From Pyronema omphalodes (lineage: Eukaryota > Ascomycota > Pezizomycetes > Pezizales > Pyronemataceae), in contig JAJJXM010000026.1 in assembly GCA_024516155.1 (NCBI GenBank), positions 248,001 through 312,000 on the forward strand: a stretch of 64,000 bases of DNA. Reading direction: 5' to 3'. The notes beneath the pieces are model-generated. The model saw only the letters and a program-made list of their open reading frames with translations, was not told where the DNA came from and did no database searches. The translations under genes were made by a program, and so were the position numbers. Every line of letters starts with the position of its first letter. The first letter of the stretch is position 1. Positions 1 through 12,576 of the stretch are shown here, one piece after another.

Positions 1-3000
1 TGTTGATGTTGAGAAGAGTTATGATACTAACGATGGTGTAATTTTGAATATGCATGTTGATGATTTGAGATTGGATAAAGATGATGATGTTTCAAGTACA
101 AGCGAAGAGGAGGTTCATGGAAAGGAGGAGAAGAAGAAGCTTTCAAGGTCGCAGAGAAAAAAAATGAGAAAAAAGGAACGTAAGGCAGCAGAGAAAGCTT
201 CTGCTGCCGCCGCCGACGCCGCCGCCGCCGCCGCTGCCGCCGCAACAACCACCGAGACCGCTACACGCGGCATCAATGATTCCGGTGTTGCTGTTCCCAC
301 AATTCTCCCGGAGAACTTTGAAACCACAGAGAAGGAGGTCCTCGGAACAACACAGCCAAAGACTGAGGAAGCGTTTACCGAGCAAAAGGTAGAGCATTCT
401 GTCGATACCACCTCCATCTCCATTTCAGAATCTCAGCTTGAAGTTCAAAAGGTATTCCTCCACATTGTGCCTTGTGTAAGAATACACAAATGAGCAGAAG
501 CTAACTTTGAGAAGGAGATCCAACAGCAAGAGCGCAGCGATGTCGAGACTTCAACCGAATATGATGCAGCAGACGAATTTTCTTTTAATGATGATGATGT
601 TTATAATGTTGAGCTACCGGTCAGTCAGCCGGGCTCACCCTACATTCTTCCAGATTTACCCTTGGATTTACCACCTTTGCCATCTTCCCCGGTCAGCCCT
701 GGACCAGTCATTTCAATTCAACCTGTAGACAGTGCACCCAGTTCACCAGCACAGTCGACAGCGGAGGACGACGACGACCTCCCACCACTTTCCCGCCATT
801 CTCCAGTGGTTTCACCGTCCGGATCCAGTCTGACACAAAGACACCTAGCCGGATTCCCGGTGCCAGTTTTTGATTATGTCTTGTCTCCCGCCGCCGTATC
901 ATCTCCTGGTGAGGAAGGTGAGCAGGCTCGAAAAGATTTCGAAAACTTTTTCCATGAGCAGGCAAATCTGATTAACCGAGTTAATCAATTAGTCGATTCG
1001 GATCTAGGCACCATTGAAGAGGAGAGCGAACCCGAAAACGAAGAGGAGCTCCCACCGTATGATGACTTCGACCACGACTCCGTACACCGTGGACTACTAT
1101 CTCCAATCGAAGAAGTGAGCGAGCCAGAGTCTTCTGTTCATGGAGGATTCAGGTACCATCTTGATCACTTTGATGCATCGAGCCCTCCAAGATCACCTTA
1201 CATTGAGGAGCCTCAGCAATATGAGTGGACCGAAGTACAGGAAGGAGACAGCCCCGAGAGAGTTGAGTCAATCAGCGGCTTCTCATCGCCAGTAATCCAG
1301 CCAGAAACTTCTTTTCCTGTAGATGCAGCCAATTCTATGGAGTCGTCAGCTTTTGTTGAAGAGGTTATGGAAGATATGGAAGATATGGAGAATGTGGAGG
1401 ATATGGAGGATATGGTGCACTCACAGAGCCTGCAAGATCACGCTCTGCAGCCTGAGGAAGTTGACTTGCAAATCGGCACTCCTTCGTTGTTTCACGAGCT
1501 TCCGGAGCCCGCCTGCGATATTCCTCTACCAGCAAGCCCAGTTGAATCACCTGCACTACCTGAGGATGAATTCCGCACTGTTGAAAACCCCCACACCGAC
1601 GAGGAGCCTGATATTGTTGAAGAGCCCAAGTTGATTGAGGAGCCAGAGCATGTTCCAGAGCCACAGCATGTTCAGGAACTCCCAAGTGTTCAGGAGCCCC
1701 AATTCATCCAGGAGTACCTATCCGTCGAGGAGCCGCAGTTCATTGAGCAGTCGCAAGTCATTGAGCAACCACAGCTAATCGAGCAGACTCAGTTCATAGA
1801 AGAGCACGAAGTGATCGAAGAACCCGAGTTTATCGAAGAGGAGCCCGAATTTTCCGATAGCCAATGGACAATGCCTCATGCACTGAACACAGCTGAGGAG
1901 GTCTACGAGCCCTCCGATCCATTTGAGCGTCCAGAGATGTACGAGCTTCCAGAGAGCGATCCAGGCTCACCCTATGAACTGCCTGATGTTCCCTGGTGGT
2001 TACCACCCCTCCCCGAAAGCCCTACTGGTTCGCCAGTTCTAGCACCCAGGAAGGCACCTTCAACTGAGAGTAACCCAATCTATATTACTGATGTAGATGT
2101 GGATCAACTCTTGCCTGAGCAGCTTCAGCCTGCAATCAGGCCAGCTTTGGGAATGCGCGGTGCAGCTAGAGCGATTTCTGCGTTTAACCAGAATAGAAGA
2201 CGTGTGAGCGGAGAGTTCTCGGCTGCTCAGCGTAGTCAGTCTTTCCCTACCACCCTCGCATCTGATAGTGATGAGGATGAAGAGGAGCGTCCTGTACCTC
2301 AGAAATCCGGCCGACCATTTCTGGGATTCCGTGCTGCTGTGAGGGCAACTCAACTCCTGCAACCAGTGCACAGAGAACCTGAAGGTCCCGCACACGAACA
2401 TGAGTCACCTATTGCAGGTCCTTCCCAAGCCGCAGGTCGTCCATTCTTGGGAATGCGATCAGCAGTTAGAGCTGTCCAGTTCCAGCAGAAGCACCCTCGC
2501 ATCAACGCTCAGGTTCCAGAGGGACAGCGTAGCTACTCGCCACCAGAATCTCCTACCGACGAAGGTGGTGTGTCGATTGAAGCGCCTCCCCGTCCGGCCA
2601 TTCGTCCGCCAACGTTGAGATCATGGAGCAGCAATCTCTCCGACATCGCTCAAAGAAGATTGCAACCAGAGGATTTCCCACTTCCTGCTAGCAACCCAAG
2701 CTCGCCTTATGAACATCCTCAAGTGCCATGGTGGTTACCGCCGCTTCCAGATAGTCCACTTGGTTCATCGTCATGGTTAGAGCCAAGTCTCCATGTTCCA
2801 GCAACTCACCTTGCTCCCGCCATTCCCGCTATCCCGGTGAATCTCCCACAGCTCCCACCTTTGTTGCGCAACTCTCCAAGAATTCCAATCAATGAGGATA
2901 GTGAAGAGGAAGTTGAAGAAAAAGAATCTGCGACTCAGTCTGCGACGTCGGCTTTTTTACCGGAGAATCTCTCCCTACCCACCAGTAGGGAGGGATCACC

Positions 3001-6000
3001 GTACATGCTTCCACAACCGCCAGTAGATTTGCCAGAGCTACCTTTGAGCCCAGAGGAGAGCCCCGTCATTTTGGGAATTGATATCTCATTGCCCGCAAGC
3101 GAGGAGGGTTCGCCTTACATGCTCCCCAAGATCCCTGATGATCTTCCACAGCTTCCTGAGAGTCCACTCGATTCGCCTACATTACGACCTGAGGATGTTT
3201 CATTGCCTTCTAGCAGGGAGAACTCACCATATATTTATCCTGTAGCGGCAGAAAATCTTCCACAACTTCCTGAGAGCCCATGGTGGTCTCCAACTGATGG
3301 ACCTTCACCATTGGATCTAGAACTGCCCGAGAGTGCCGGCAGCTCGCCATACGTTCTGCCCAAAGTACCCACCAATCTTCCTCGGCTGCCATCAAGCCCA
3401 TGGGATTCGCCGACATTAGGACCCGCTCCTCAGGATGAAGACTTGCCACCAAGCAGACCTAACTCTCCGTACGAGCTTCCAGATGTTCCTAAAGATCTCC
3501 CCCGGCTCCCAGCTAGCCCATGGTATTCGCCCACTTTTGGTCCAGGTCCTCAAGATTTAGATCTCCCAGAGAGCGCGGGAAGTTCACCCTACGTTCTTCC
3601 TCAACCACCTACCAACCTTCCTCAGCTGCCGTCAAGCCCATGGGATTCACCGACTTTAGGACCCGCTCCTCAGGATGAAGACTTGCCACCAAGCAGACCT
3701 AACTCTCCGTACGAGCTTCCAGATGTTCCTAAAGATCTACCAGAATTGCCTAGATCCAGCTGGCACTCGCCCACTCTAGGTCCAGCGCCTCAAAATGTTG
3801 ATATGCCCGTTTCAAGACCCGACTCTCCGTACGAGCTTCCAAAGGTCCCGGAAAATCTCCCCCAACTACCAGCTAGCCCATGGTACTCGCCAACGCTTGG
3901 TCCGCGTCCTCAAGAATTGGACCTTCCCATCAGCGAGCCCGGATCTCCATACGAGTTGCCCAAAACCCCTGATGACTTGCCCAAACTCCCTAGTAGCCCT
4001 TGGGATTCTCCTACGCTAGGACCCCGTCCCCAGGAACTTGATTTACCTTTAAGTCGCCCTTCATCGCCTTACGAGTTACCAAAACTTCCCGACAACCTCC
4101 CAGTTCTTCCAGTATCACCATGGGATTCCCCGGTTCTTGGTCCAGCCCCTCAGGATGTCGACCTTCCATCTAGTGTGCCTGGTTCTCCTTACGAGTTGCC
4201 AAAAATCCCAGATGACCTGCCCGAGCTTCCACAGAGTGCTTGGAATTCACCGACTCTAGGACCCCGGCCTACCGAGTTAGATCTCCCAATTAGCCGTCCC
4301 GGATCTCCATATGAGCTTGTCGTAACCCAAGAGCTTCCCGGTCTTCCCGCATCGCCCTGGAATTCACCAACCCTTGGTCCTCGCCCGACGGAATTAGACC
4401 TTCCCTTCAGTGCTCCCGGTTCTCCTTACGAGTTGCCAAAACTTCCCGAAAACCTCCCAGTTCTTCCAGCATCGCCATGGGATTCTCCGGTTCTTGGTCC
4501 AGCACCTCAGGATGTCGACCTTCCCTTCAGTGCTCCTGGTTCTCCATACGAGTTGCCGAAAACCCCAGATGACCTGCCTCAGCTCCCATCGAGTTCCTGG
4601 AATTCGCCAACTCTGGGACCCCGGCCTACCGAACTGGATCTCCCGATTAGCCGTCCCGGATCTCCATATGAGCTTGCCGTAACCCAGGAGCTTCCCCGTC
4701 TTCCCGTGTCGCCCTGGAATTCACCAACTCTTGGTCCCAGACCACAGGAACTAGATCTTCCCAGCAGCGAGCCCGGATCTCCGTACATTCTTGCCGATGC
4801 TCCAACCTGCTTTTTTCTTCCGCAGTCAAGTTGGAATTCACCAACCCTTGGTCCCCGCCCGACGGACTTAGATCTGCCTACCAGCCGTCCCGGATCTCCA
4901 TATGAGCTCGATGTAACCCAAGAGCTTCCCGGTCTTCCCGCATCCCCCTGGAATTCACCAACTCTTGGTCCAGCACCTCAGGATGTCGACCTTCCATCTA
5001 GTGTGCCTGGTTCTCCATACGAGTTACCGAAAACTCCCGATGACCTGCCTCAGCTTCCACTGAGTGCATGGAACTCTCCTACTCTCGGACCAGCACCACA
5101 AGATGCTACGCTTCCCATTAGTACTCCAGGCTCGCCATATTCCCTGGAAGTAACAAAGGAGCTTCCAGAGCTTCCTGTGTCGCCGTGGGATTCACCGACG
5201 ATTGGACCGACGCCCGTGGAGGTTGCGTTGCCGGAGTCGAAACCGGGGTCGCCGTACCAGGTGGAGGAGATGCAGGCGGAAGTTGTGCCAGCGCTTGACG
5301 AGTCGCCAAAAATCGAGGCTGTTGAATCACAAGTTCAAGAATCACCTAAAATCGCAGCATCACCGGCACCAGCAGTCGCAGTCGCAGCACCAGCGGAGGT
5401 GGAAGTCGAATTACCTATCTCCAAGCCGCCTTCACCAAAACCAGCATCTCCGTACAGACCAGAACAAACGATAAGACTAGTCCCGAGTGATGACGAAGAT
5501 GTTTTATTCCAGGAACAGAATGGGGGCAATGTTATGATGGAGAGTCGGGGTGTGGATCCATTTGCCGCTGCGTTTGCCGAGCCGGCTGGTAGTGCGGTTG
5601 CACGTACGCCTAGTCCGCAATCTGAGGATTCGGAGGCTTCACAGGCTTCGCAGGCCCCGCAGGCTTCGCGGGCTGTTGATGCAGCGCCAGTCAAAAGGCT
5701 TTCGAGAACACGCACTCAGAGACAGTTGAAGAAATTGGGAACTGAAAATGGTGGAGAACAAGATGAAAAAGTACAGAAAGCATCAGAGACTGCAGCGGAG
5801 AAGGCGTTTGAGAAAAAGGAGGGACATTTACCGAAGAGTATGACATGGCCAAAGCAGGCGCCTAGAGCATCGATGGATGAAGAGGTGACGCCGAGAGCTT
5901 CGATTGAGAGTAATAGGTCGTTTAAGGATAAGGGGTATGTTTTTCCATTTCGTCAATGTCCGCGGGGAAGATAGTTGCTGACGATGATTATAGTGATGAT

Positions 6001-9000
6001 AAGGAGTTTAAGCCGAAGATTTTGAGTAGGACGAAAACGTTCTGGACGAATGCATTCAGAGATAATAGCAAGCCGCCTTCGCCGGATGAGGAGAAGAATG
6101 GAGAGGGAGGATTACTTGGGGGTTTCGGTTCGAGGAATAAGTCTGTTGGTGAAGGATTGGATAATTCAGATGCAATGAGTGTGAAGAGTGGAAAGAGTGT
6201 GAAGAGTGTGAAGATGGAGAAGGAGTCAAGGATACCAAAGTTGAGAAGAAGCAAGACTAGTTCTACGGAGAGTGATTCGGTATGTATCTCTGTCTTATAA
6301 AGAAGCGAGAGCGTTTGGCTAACTAAGAAATAGGGTAAGAATGATGATAAGGGTTTTAATGGGGTGTCGATGACTAGTTTCCTTTCAAGGAAACGGTAGA
6401 TCGATTACTACCTTGACAGCGTCAGGCTGACTCTTGGTTAGCATCGGATCATGAAACGGTTGAAGATCTGCCGCCTCATATGATTAATGTGGGAAACGGA
6501 AATCCTGACCCCCGATCCCCTCTTGTTGCATGAGTTCCTGACATGATTGTGTATATAATAGCCTGAGAAATTATTGTTTGACACTGATGGTGACGCCTTG
6601 GATGATGACCACTCCCACGTTTTTACCGCTGTTTCTGATGACCATTCCCTTCACTCCGCTGCTGCAATTTCCGAGGACGCGGAACCAATATCAAAAATCG
6701 AAGAACCACTTGATCGTCTACCATACAAGCCAGCCCATATAACTGACATTGCCAACGCAGAGGAAATCGTTTACCCAAGCAGCAGCACACAAAGCCAGAA
6801 ACAGCCAGAAACTGAGGAAAATCTCCCATCCATAGCTACTCCTGAGGTTGATACAACTACATCCGAATCGCCGTATTTACCGCCCACCGTTACCAAAGAA
6901 TTTATATCTCCTCTCAAACTCGCTCTACCCATCCAGGAGCCAGTTTTCGAGGAACCATCCAAACAAACACGCACACCCTCCCCATCTCCATCCCTTGACC
7001 AAGCACAAGAACAGCACTCTTCCGGAGGTGTCCCCCTTACCCAGGAAATTGAAGAGGAAGAAACCACCCTTACATTCACCCCGTCTCAACTGCCAGTTCA
7101 ATCTTCATACGATTACTCCCAACCAAAACCATCTACTCCCGCCGGTGATATTTCTGTCTTCAGAGCTGCATTAGAGGAGCCATCTTCACCAGCTCTCAGC
7201 CAATTAACCCTTATTGGTAAGTTCACGAATGCTATTGGTCCATCACATTTTAAGCTAATGCATTCATTGCAGCATCTCCAGCACCCACGGTTGTTAAGGA
7301 ATTTATCCAGCAGAACGAACCCACGGTTACATCTAAGGAACTCGGTAAGTTAAGGACGAGAAGAACTGAAAGCCACACATCTACATCTACCTGTAGCGAC
7401 CACACTGGTACTACTACTACTACTACTACTACCACATCATCATCCGAGGACGAATCTGGAAACATAATTGTGTGCGTTGAAGCTGACCCAGGATATAAAG
7501 TCCTTGTTCGTCGCGTAGCAGAAGAAAATACGCGTCGGGATTCTATTGAAATCAGCATCGAAAGTCGACCGGATCTATTTTCGGAACAAGACCAAGACCA
7601 AGACCAGGAACCGATCTCGCCGACTAGTCCTGACTCGGATAAGGAGGCTAAGGAAGTAACTCCCCCTCCTAAAGTTCCAGATCAGTACCAATCCCTTTTC
7701 GGAGGTCCTTTCTCGGACGGAACGTTCACGGACCGTGGTACCGGGGCATCTCGGTCATCTGAATTACCTGGCTCATCTGGCTTATCTGGGCCGCCATCTG
7801 GATTATCTGGATTATCTGGGTCATCTGCGCACGCGCACCCACCCCAGGCGGACCAACCCTTAGCGCGCCGACATAGTAACTTTGAGCTCGGACAGGACCC
7901 TATTTTACGATCTCCCCTAGTATCCCCTACCCGCAGCAGTTTCTCCCTGAAACCTGAGCTCCCTACAATTACTGAGCGTCGCGAAGAGTTCGGTTCTTTA
8001 GACATACAGGAAAATCCGATTGTCTATAAACCGCTCCGTCGAGTTTCATCTGCTGTAGCTGAAAACACATTTTACCGTGCCGACCAAGAAGCGAAAAAAT
8101 CTCAACTTTTGCAACCAACTACCAGCAGCAGCAGCAGCATCACCAACGCCACCACCACCACCACAAGTACTGCTGAGCTTGCAAATATCTCGAAAAAGTT
8201 GACAAGACGTTCGACTATTTCTGAAGATCTTCTTCTCCACCGACTTCAATCCGACGTTCCAAAGAAAGCAAAATCAACAATCTCATCTTCCCGACCACCG
8301 GAAATGCAGGTTTTAAAACGCACCGAGCGTAGTTATACGCTTCCATCTAGAAGAAGCGGATCGTCTCTTGAGTTTATGAGACCTCCTTCACAAGAACATC
8401 TCATCTTTGGCGAAGCATCAGAAAAAGCAGAAGAGAATGTTATCGTATCCCGGGATGGAGTTTTAGAGGCATTTGGGGAACGTGCACCCGAGCCCAGTTC
8501 ACCGAGCCGACCGCCATCAATCCGACGTCGGCAAAGTTTAAAGTTAATGGATCTTGAGCAACGAATAGAAACCATCGGAGCCGAGAATGCAACGCTGATC
8601 CAAGACAAGACCAACCTAGAAAAGAGTCTAGCCGAGCATAAAGCACACCATAAAAAGTCTAAAGCAATCGCTAACTTGAAACTTGCTTCGGCACATAAGA
8701 CATTGGAAGACAAAACCAATGAGATTGAGGAGCTAAAAAAGAAAATCGCCTGGTACCAATCAGAAGTTCAATCCCTCAGTACTTCCAATGAGGATCTTAA
8801 ACAAGATGTTAACCGACTTCATGCAAATGTTGTTGAACTCGGCGAGTCCTACGAACGGAAATTCTCTCTCCTAAACGAGAAACTAGACGAAAAAACCGAA
8901 CAACTCCTCCGTCTAACCAACGAGCACCGCTCCTTACAAACTCGAACCAGTTCGGAATCCCTCATCGCAGCATCCCACGCACAAAAAGATGCCGAAATCT

Positions 9001-10295
9001 CCCTTCTCCGTGCAGAACTAGCAAAAGCCCGAGAAGATGTCAAAGGCCTGGAACATAAGATCATGTCCCGCCAATCAAACCGGTATCTGGATATTAAAGA
9101 CACCTCATATTTTGCTTCCTCTGCTCAAAGGCTCTTTGAAGAAGTCCTGCAATGGTGCACTGACTTTTCTTCCTTCTCCGCTGGCCGTCGTTGTGTTCAT
9201 GTCCACAGAATCCCCGATGAACAGGTCAAGGATAGATTTGAACAAGTCATGCTAGACGACCGTGGTGTACGAAGGATGCTGAAAGATAAAGACGAATCCC
9301 GACGAATCCTCCCATTAACAGCGATTCTAATGCGTCTTATCTGGGAATTCGTATTTACACGGTATCTCTTCGGTCTCGAGCCTGAAGAACGTCAAAAGCT
9401 CTTGCAACTCGAAAAAATGCTTTACGAAGCCACGGAACCCAGCGAAGCCCACGAAGCCCGCGAAACTAATAAAACCAGCATAGGCGCAGTCCACCAATGG
9501 CGAGCAACAACACTAACCCTACTAAGCCAACGCCCATCCTTCAAATCCCGCTTAACCCACGAGATTGAAACCGTAGTCTCAGACATCATGAAGCATCTTA
9601 ACCATCTCCTACCACCCCCACCGCAATATGTTCCAGCCGCTTTAACCTCCCTTCGGAAACTACTGAAACATGCGGTTACTCTGGCTATTGATATGAGAAC
9701 CCAGAGAGCTGAGTATGTTATGCAACGTGCTCCGGTACCGGAATATAATGAGAATGGAGAGGTGGAGAATTGTGTGCTGTTTAGAGCGGATTCGATGGCT
9801 TGTTTTGGTAATCATGGTAACCTCGGCAAAGCCAGCAACAACACCGCCGATCAAGACCTAGAACAATCCCAAGCAACCCTAAAACTAGTCCTATTCCCCA
9901 GAATTATCCGAAGAGGAAATGAATATGGAGAATCATATGATACCGAGGTTGTGGTGACGAAAATGATATGTTTGGTGAATAGAAAGGAACTTAGGTCTGA
10001 GTCTAGGGCTTCTGTTTCTAGTGTTGGAGGGTTGAGTCAGATGTCTGGTATGTCTGGTATGTCTGGTATGTCGGGCTTGTCTGGACATACCGCGATGTCT
10101 GGATTATCGGGAATGCAGGGAATGCAGGGGAACCAACAACTTCAAAGGTTATCACCGATTACGGATCATAGTCCCAGAAGTGCTAGCCCCGAGAATGAAA
10201 ACGCGATTGGGCCGGAGAAGACTATTAGGTTGGTGCAGGAGGAGGAAGAGGATGGACATGGTAATTTGGAGAAGAAGAGGAGGGTTGGGTATTGA
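1..10295 (+). CDS. lah: Giant Leashin-like (involucrin-repeat type) protein, 5' end outside window
   Basis: Partial at the left edge: the frame is open from base 2. Proposed exons are <2-451, 512-5934, 5994-6279, 6562-7216 and 7273-10295, in frame throughout, giving about 3278 residues. Order seen: a Lys/Glu-rich and poly-Ala stretch; acidic, Pro-rich sequence with FIEE/EEPE pentads (1600-1860); three RPFLGxR-type motifs (2130-2500); more than 20 Pro-rich repeats of about 40 residues with the core SPYELP..LPxLPxSPWxSPTLGP (about 2960-5250); a second low-complexity block; a coiled coil (about 8525-9070); and a conserved C-terminal domain (about 9080-9990) containing ILPLTAILMRLIWEFVFTRY. In Neurospora, Leashin tethers Woronin bodies to the cortex and septal pore. 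The assignment rests on my recognition of the C-terminal domain and overall build, so it is an inference. The 6562-10295 part has no in-frame ATG before 8304, which supports one fused gene rather than two. The splice 6280-6333 would instead give a short form ending at 6399. Confidence 0.65.
2960..5250 (+). repeat. In-frame ~120-bp tandem repeat array inside the Leashin-like gene
   Basis: About 20 consecutive units of roughly 40 codons, each with the core D-LP-S-PGSPYELP followed by LPxLPxSPWxSPTLGP. Some copies are nearly identical at DNA level: about 78 bases starting at 3421 recur at 3661, two units later. Three units (near 4315, 4675 and 4915) share a shorter VTQELP variant. The repeats are Pro/Ser-rich and probably unfolded, and they carry many S-P sites that could be phosphorylated. 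Looser copies begin earlier, near 630, 1960 and 2700. Confidence 0.9.
8525..9070 (+). other. Coiled-coil segment of the Leashin-like protein
   Basis: Roughly 180 residues rich in Leu, Glu, Lys and Gln with heptad spacing, running from LMDLEQRIE to VKGLEHKIM and without helix-breaking prolines. It joins the disordered repeat region to the conserved C-terminal domain. A coiled coil here would allow dimerisation of the tether. Confidence 0.7.
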
Positions 10296-12576
10296 GAATA
10301 TCATGTGTTTTGAGGATTTTGGGGTTATTTAATTTGATTGATTGATTGATTGATTTTAGTTTTTTAGTTTTTTTTTTTTTGGAGAAGGGGGTGGGCGGCG
10401 GGGTTTGAGGATTTTTGTTTTGTTTTGTTTTATTGATTTATTTGTTTTATTGGTTTCATTAGTTATATTCTATTCTATTTATAAGTTATCAGTTAATGGG
10501 ATTTCCTTTTTTGTTTCTTCTTTTTATACATTGATTTTTTGAACATTATAAAGGTCATCGCAAAGCAGGACCTTTCAAAAAAAGAAGGGAAAAAAAAAAA
10601 CAGGAAAAAACAAACGAAACTAAGACAAAAAAAAACAGTTGTTAATTTTAAATTTTTGTTATGATACTTAGGGCTGGCTGATTGGATGGTTGGTTGGATG
10701 GATGGTTAGTTAAATCTAGCCATGTCGGTGGTGGTGGTGATGGCGGCGGTTACGGCAGGTTGTTTTGTTTCTTTTATTTCTTTTCTTTATTTCAATTTTT
10801 TTATATTTAGTTTATTTACATCATTTACATCATTTACATCTTTCACATAGTACATAGTACAATCTGTTATTTTCTTGCCTCATATTATTCTTAATCTGAT
10901 AATATAAAAAAAACAAGATTCAATACAGACCCTTTATTTTATTATCTAATCGGAGCTTCGTGAAGCTGAAATAAATCAATTTTCACGACGTATTTCAATG
11001 TGGCTTGAATAGTCACATAGGGAACGGTAAATGCATATGAAAATGGACTGTGGATTTTTAGGAACGGTGTTATCGCAGTGGCTTTTGGACCCACAATCGT
11101 CCCATACCATCTCCCCCTCTTCCTCTTCCTTCATCCTTCTCCAGACTCCAGCTGCCAGCCCCCACTACAACTCCTAATTTCCAAGTCATAGTTTACCTGT
11201 ATCTCAAGAACTTCTAAAACTGGTTCCTTTCCTAACTTCACCACTCATGCTTGTTTCTACTCCCGCTGATCCGATTCTCATCATTGTCTATGAATTTCAG
11301 TACCCTTGATATTTCGTTGCCATTGCAGCGTATGGAAATTGGTTTACTAATATCCTTTGGGTGGAATTGCGGATCGTTTTTTTTTTTTTTTTTTTTTTTC
11401 GGGAGGGGGGGTAAGGACGAGACTTTGAAGGTGAAAAAAATGTCGTTCAGAGTTGGTTCTGAGATCTAGTTTTTGATGAAAATAAATATCGATGCTGTTT
11501 TTGAACCTAGGGGGAAATCATGCTCAGAAACAATATCAGTCGTAAGGTGTAAGGTGTAAGGTGTAAGGTGTAAGGTGTAAGGTGTATCGAACATTCACTA
11601 GTGGGGGAATAAAATCAGCCAAATATCAGAGCAATGCATCACCGAGCATCAAACATCAAACATGAAACATGAAACATCAATAACTATCATGTGAACAATC
11701 TGGAAAACAAGCAGTCTTTATCAGATGACGGGCTGCGGATTTAAAATACATCATACGGCCCGTTGAGTTAAGAAGACGCGAACAATTCGAAACCCAAAAA
11801 AAGTAAAAAAAGAAAACAAAAACAGAGAAGATTAGTAGACAAGAAGAGAAGTGGGGGAAAAAAAAAGCAAACAAGGCTCCAAATGTACAACCTACAAAGC
11901 AAAACCAGCACAAAGAAGAAATGTGGCAGCAGGCCCAAGATATAATGTGGGTTCTGGGGCGAACCCCAGTCGAGACAGATCTGAGGTACAAGCCAGAGCC
12001 TTCTCAATATATTAAAAACCGTACCATACGACGCTATAACCTTAAGGTTGGAAATGTCAAGAAATTTAAATCAACCCAAATCATCATACGTACGGCCCGT
12101 TCCGTTCGATTCATAGCATAGCATAGCTAAGTTCCTGGTACCCTGGCACCACATAGTTATAGATACATACCTTGGCGGGCGCCCCGCGGAATCTCGCTTA
12201 CAGGTAATCGAGATGAGGTTGAGGTCGTACAGATTCCCCCACGTCCCCCCCAAAGTATTGTGTGGGTACATATATGTTACCTGGTTTCACTTAGTTTCGC
12301 CCATCTCCGGCAAAAGAAAAAGTAGCACCCTCGTAAACACACACACATTTCACGCCGATCAACCCCGCAAAACTTACCACCTACCACCATACATACCTGC
12401 AAGCACCTCAGATTTACGTTTGGTTAATTAACATATAGCCGCGATAACCTCGCTTGTTCTAATAGTTATATTATAACTAACTACCTCAGCTAGGGATAGC
12501 TAGAATCTGGATACGTGGAGCTCGTGGGGGATTTTACTTACTGGTGGTGGTCGACTCGTGGTGAAGAGTTTAAATA
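10296..12576. other. Intergenic region between the Leashin-like and MATE-like genes
   Basis: AT-rich 3' flank of the upstream gene with TTGATTGATTGATTG and poly-T/poly-A runs (10330-10630), a 20-odd-base poly-T run near 11377-11399, and the GTGTAAG tandem repeat listed separately. CATCAAACAT/CATGAAACAT short repeats occur at about 11648-11680. No ORF here has a plausible domain or splice structure. Confidence 0.6.
11538..11587. repeat. 7-bp tandem repeat (GTGTAAG)n
   Basis: About seven back-to-back copies of GTGTAAG in non-coding DNA. It is a simple microsatellite with no evident function. Confidence 0.9.

Noticed and set aside
3210..4844. Antisense and alternative-frame ORFs within the Leashin-like repeat exon
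   Set aside because: Shadows of the 120-bp repeat; the long plus-strand frame explains them.
6574..7353. Treating 6574-10295 as an independent second gene
   Set aside because: The only in-frame start near 6574 is TTG; the first true ATG is at 8304, while a valid acceptor at 6561 joins in frame to the upstream exon.
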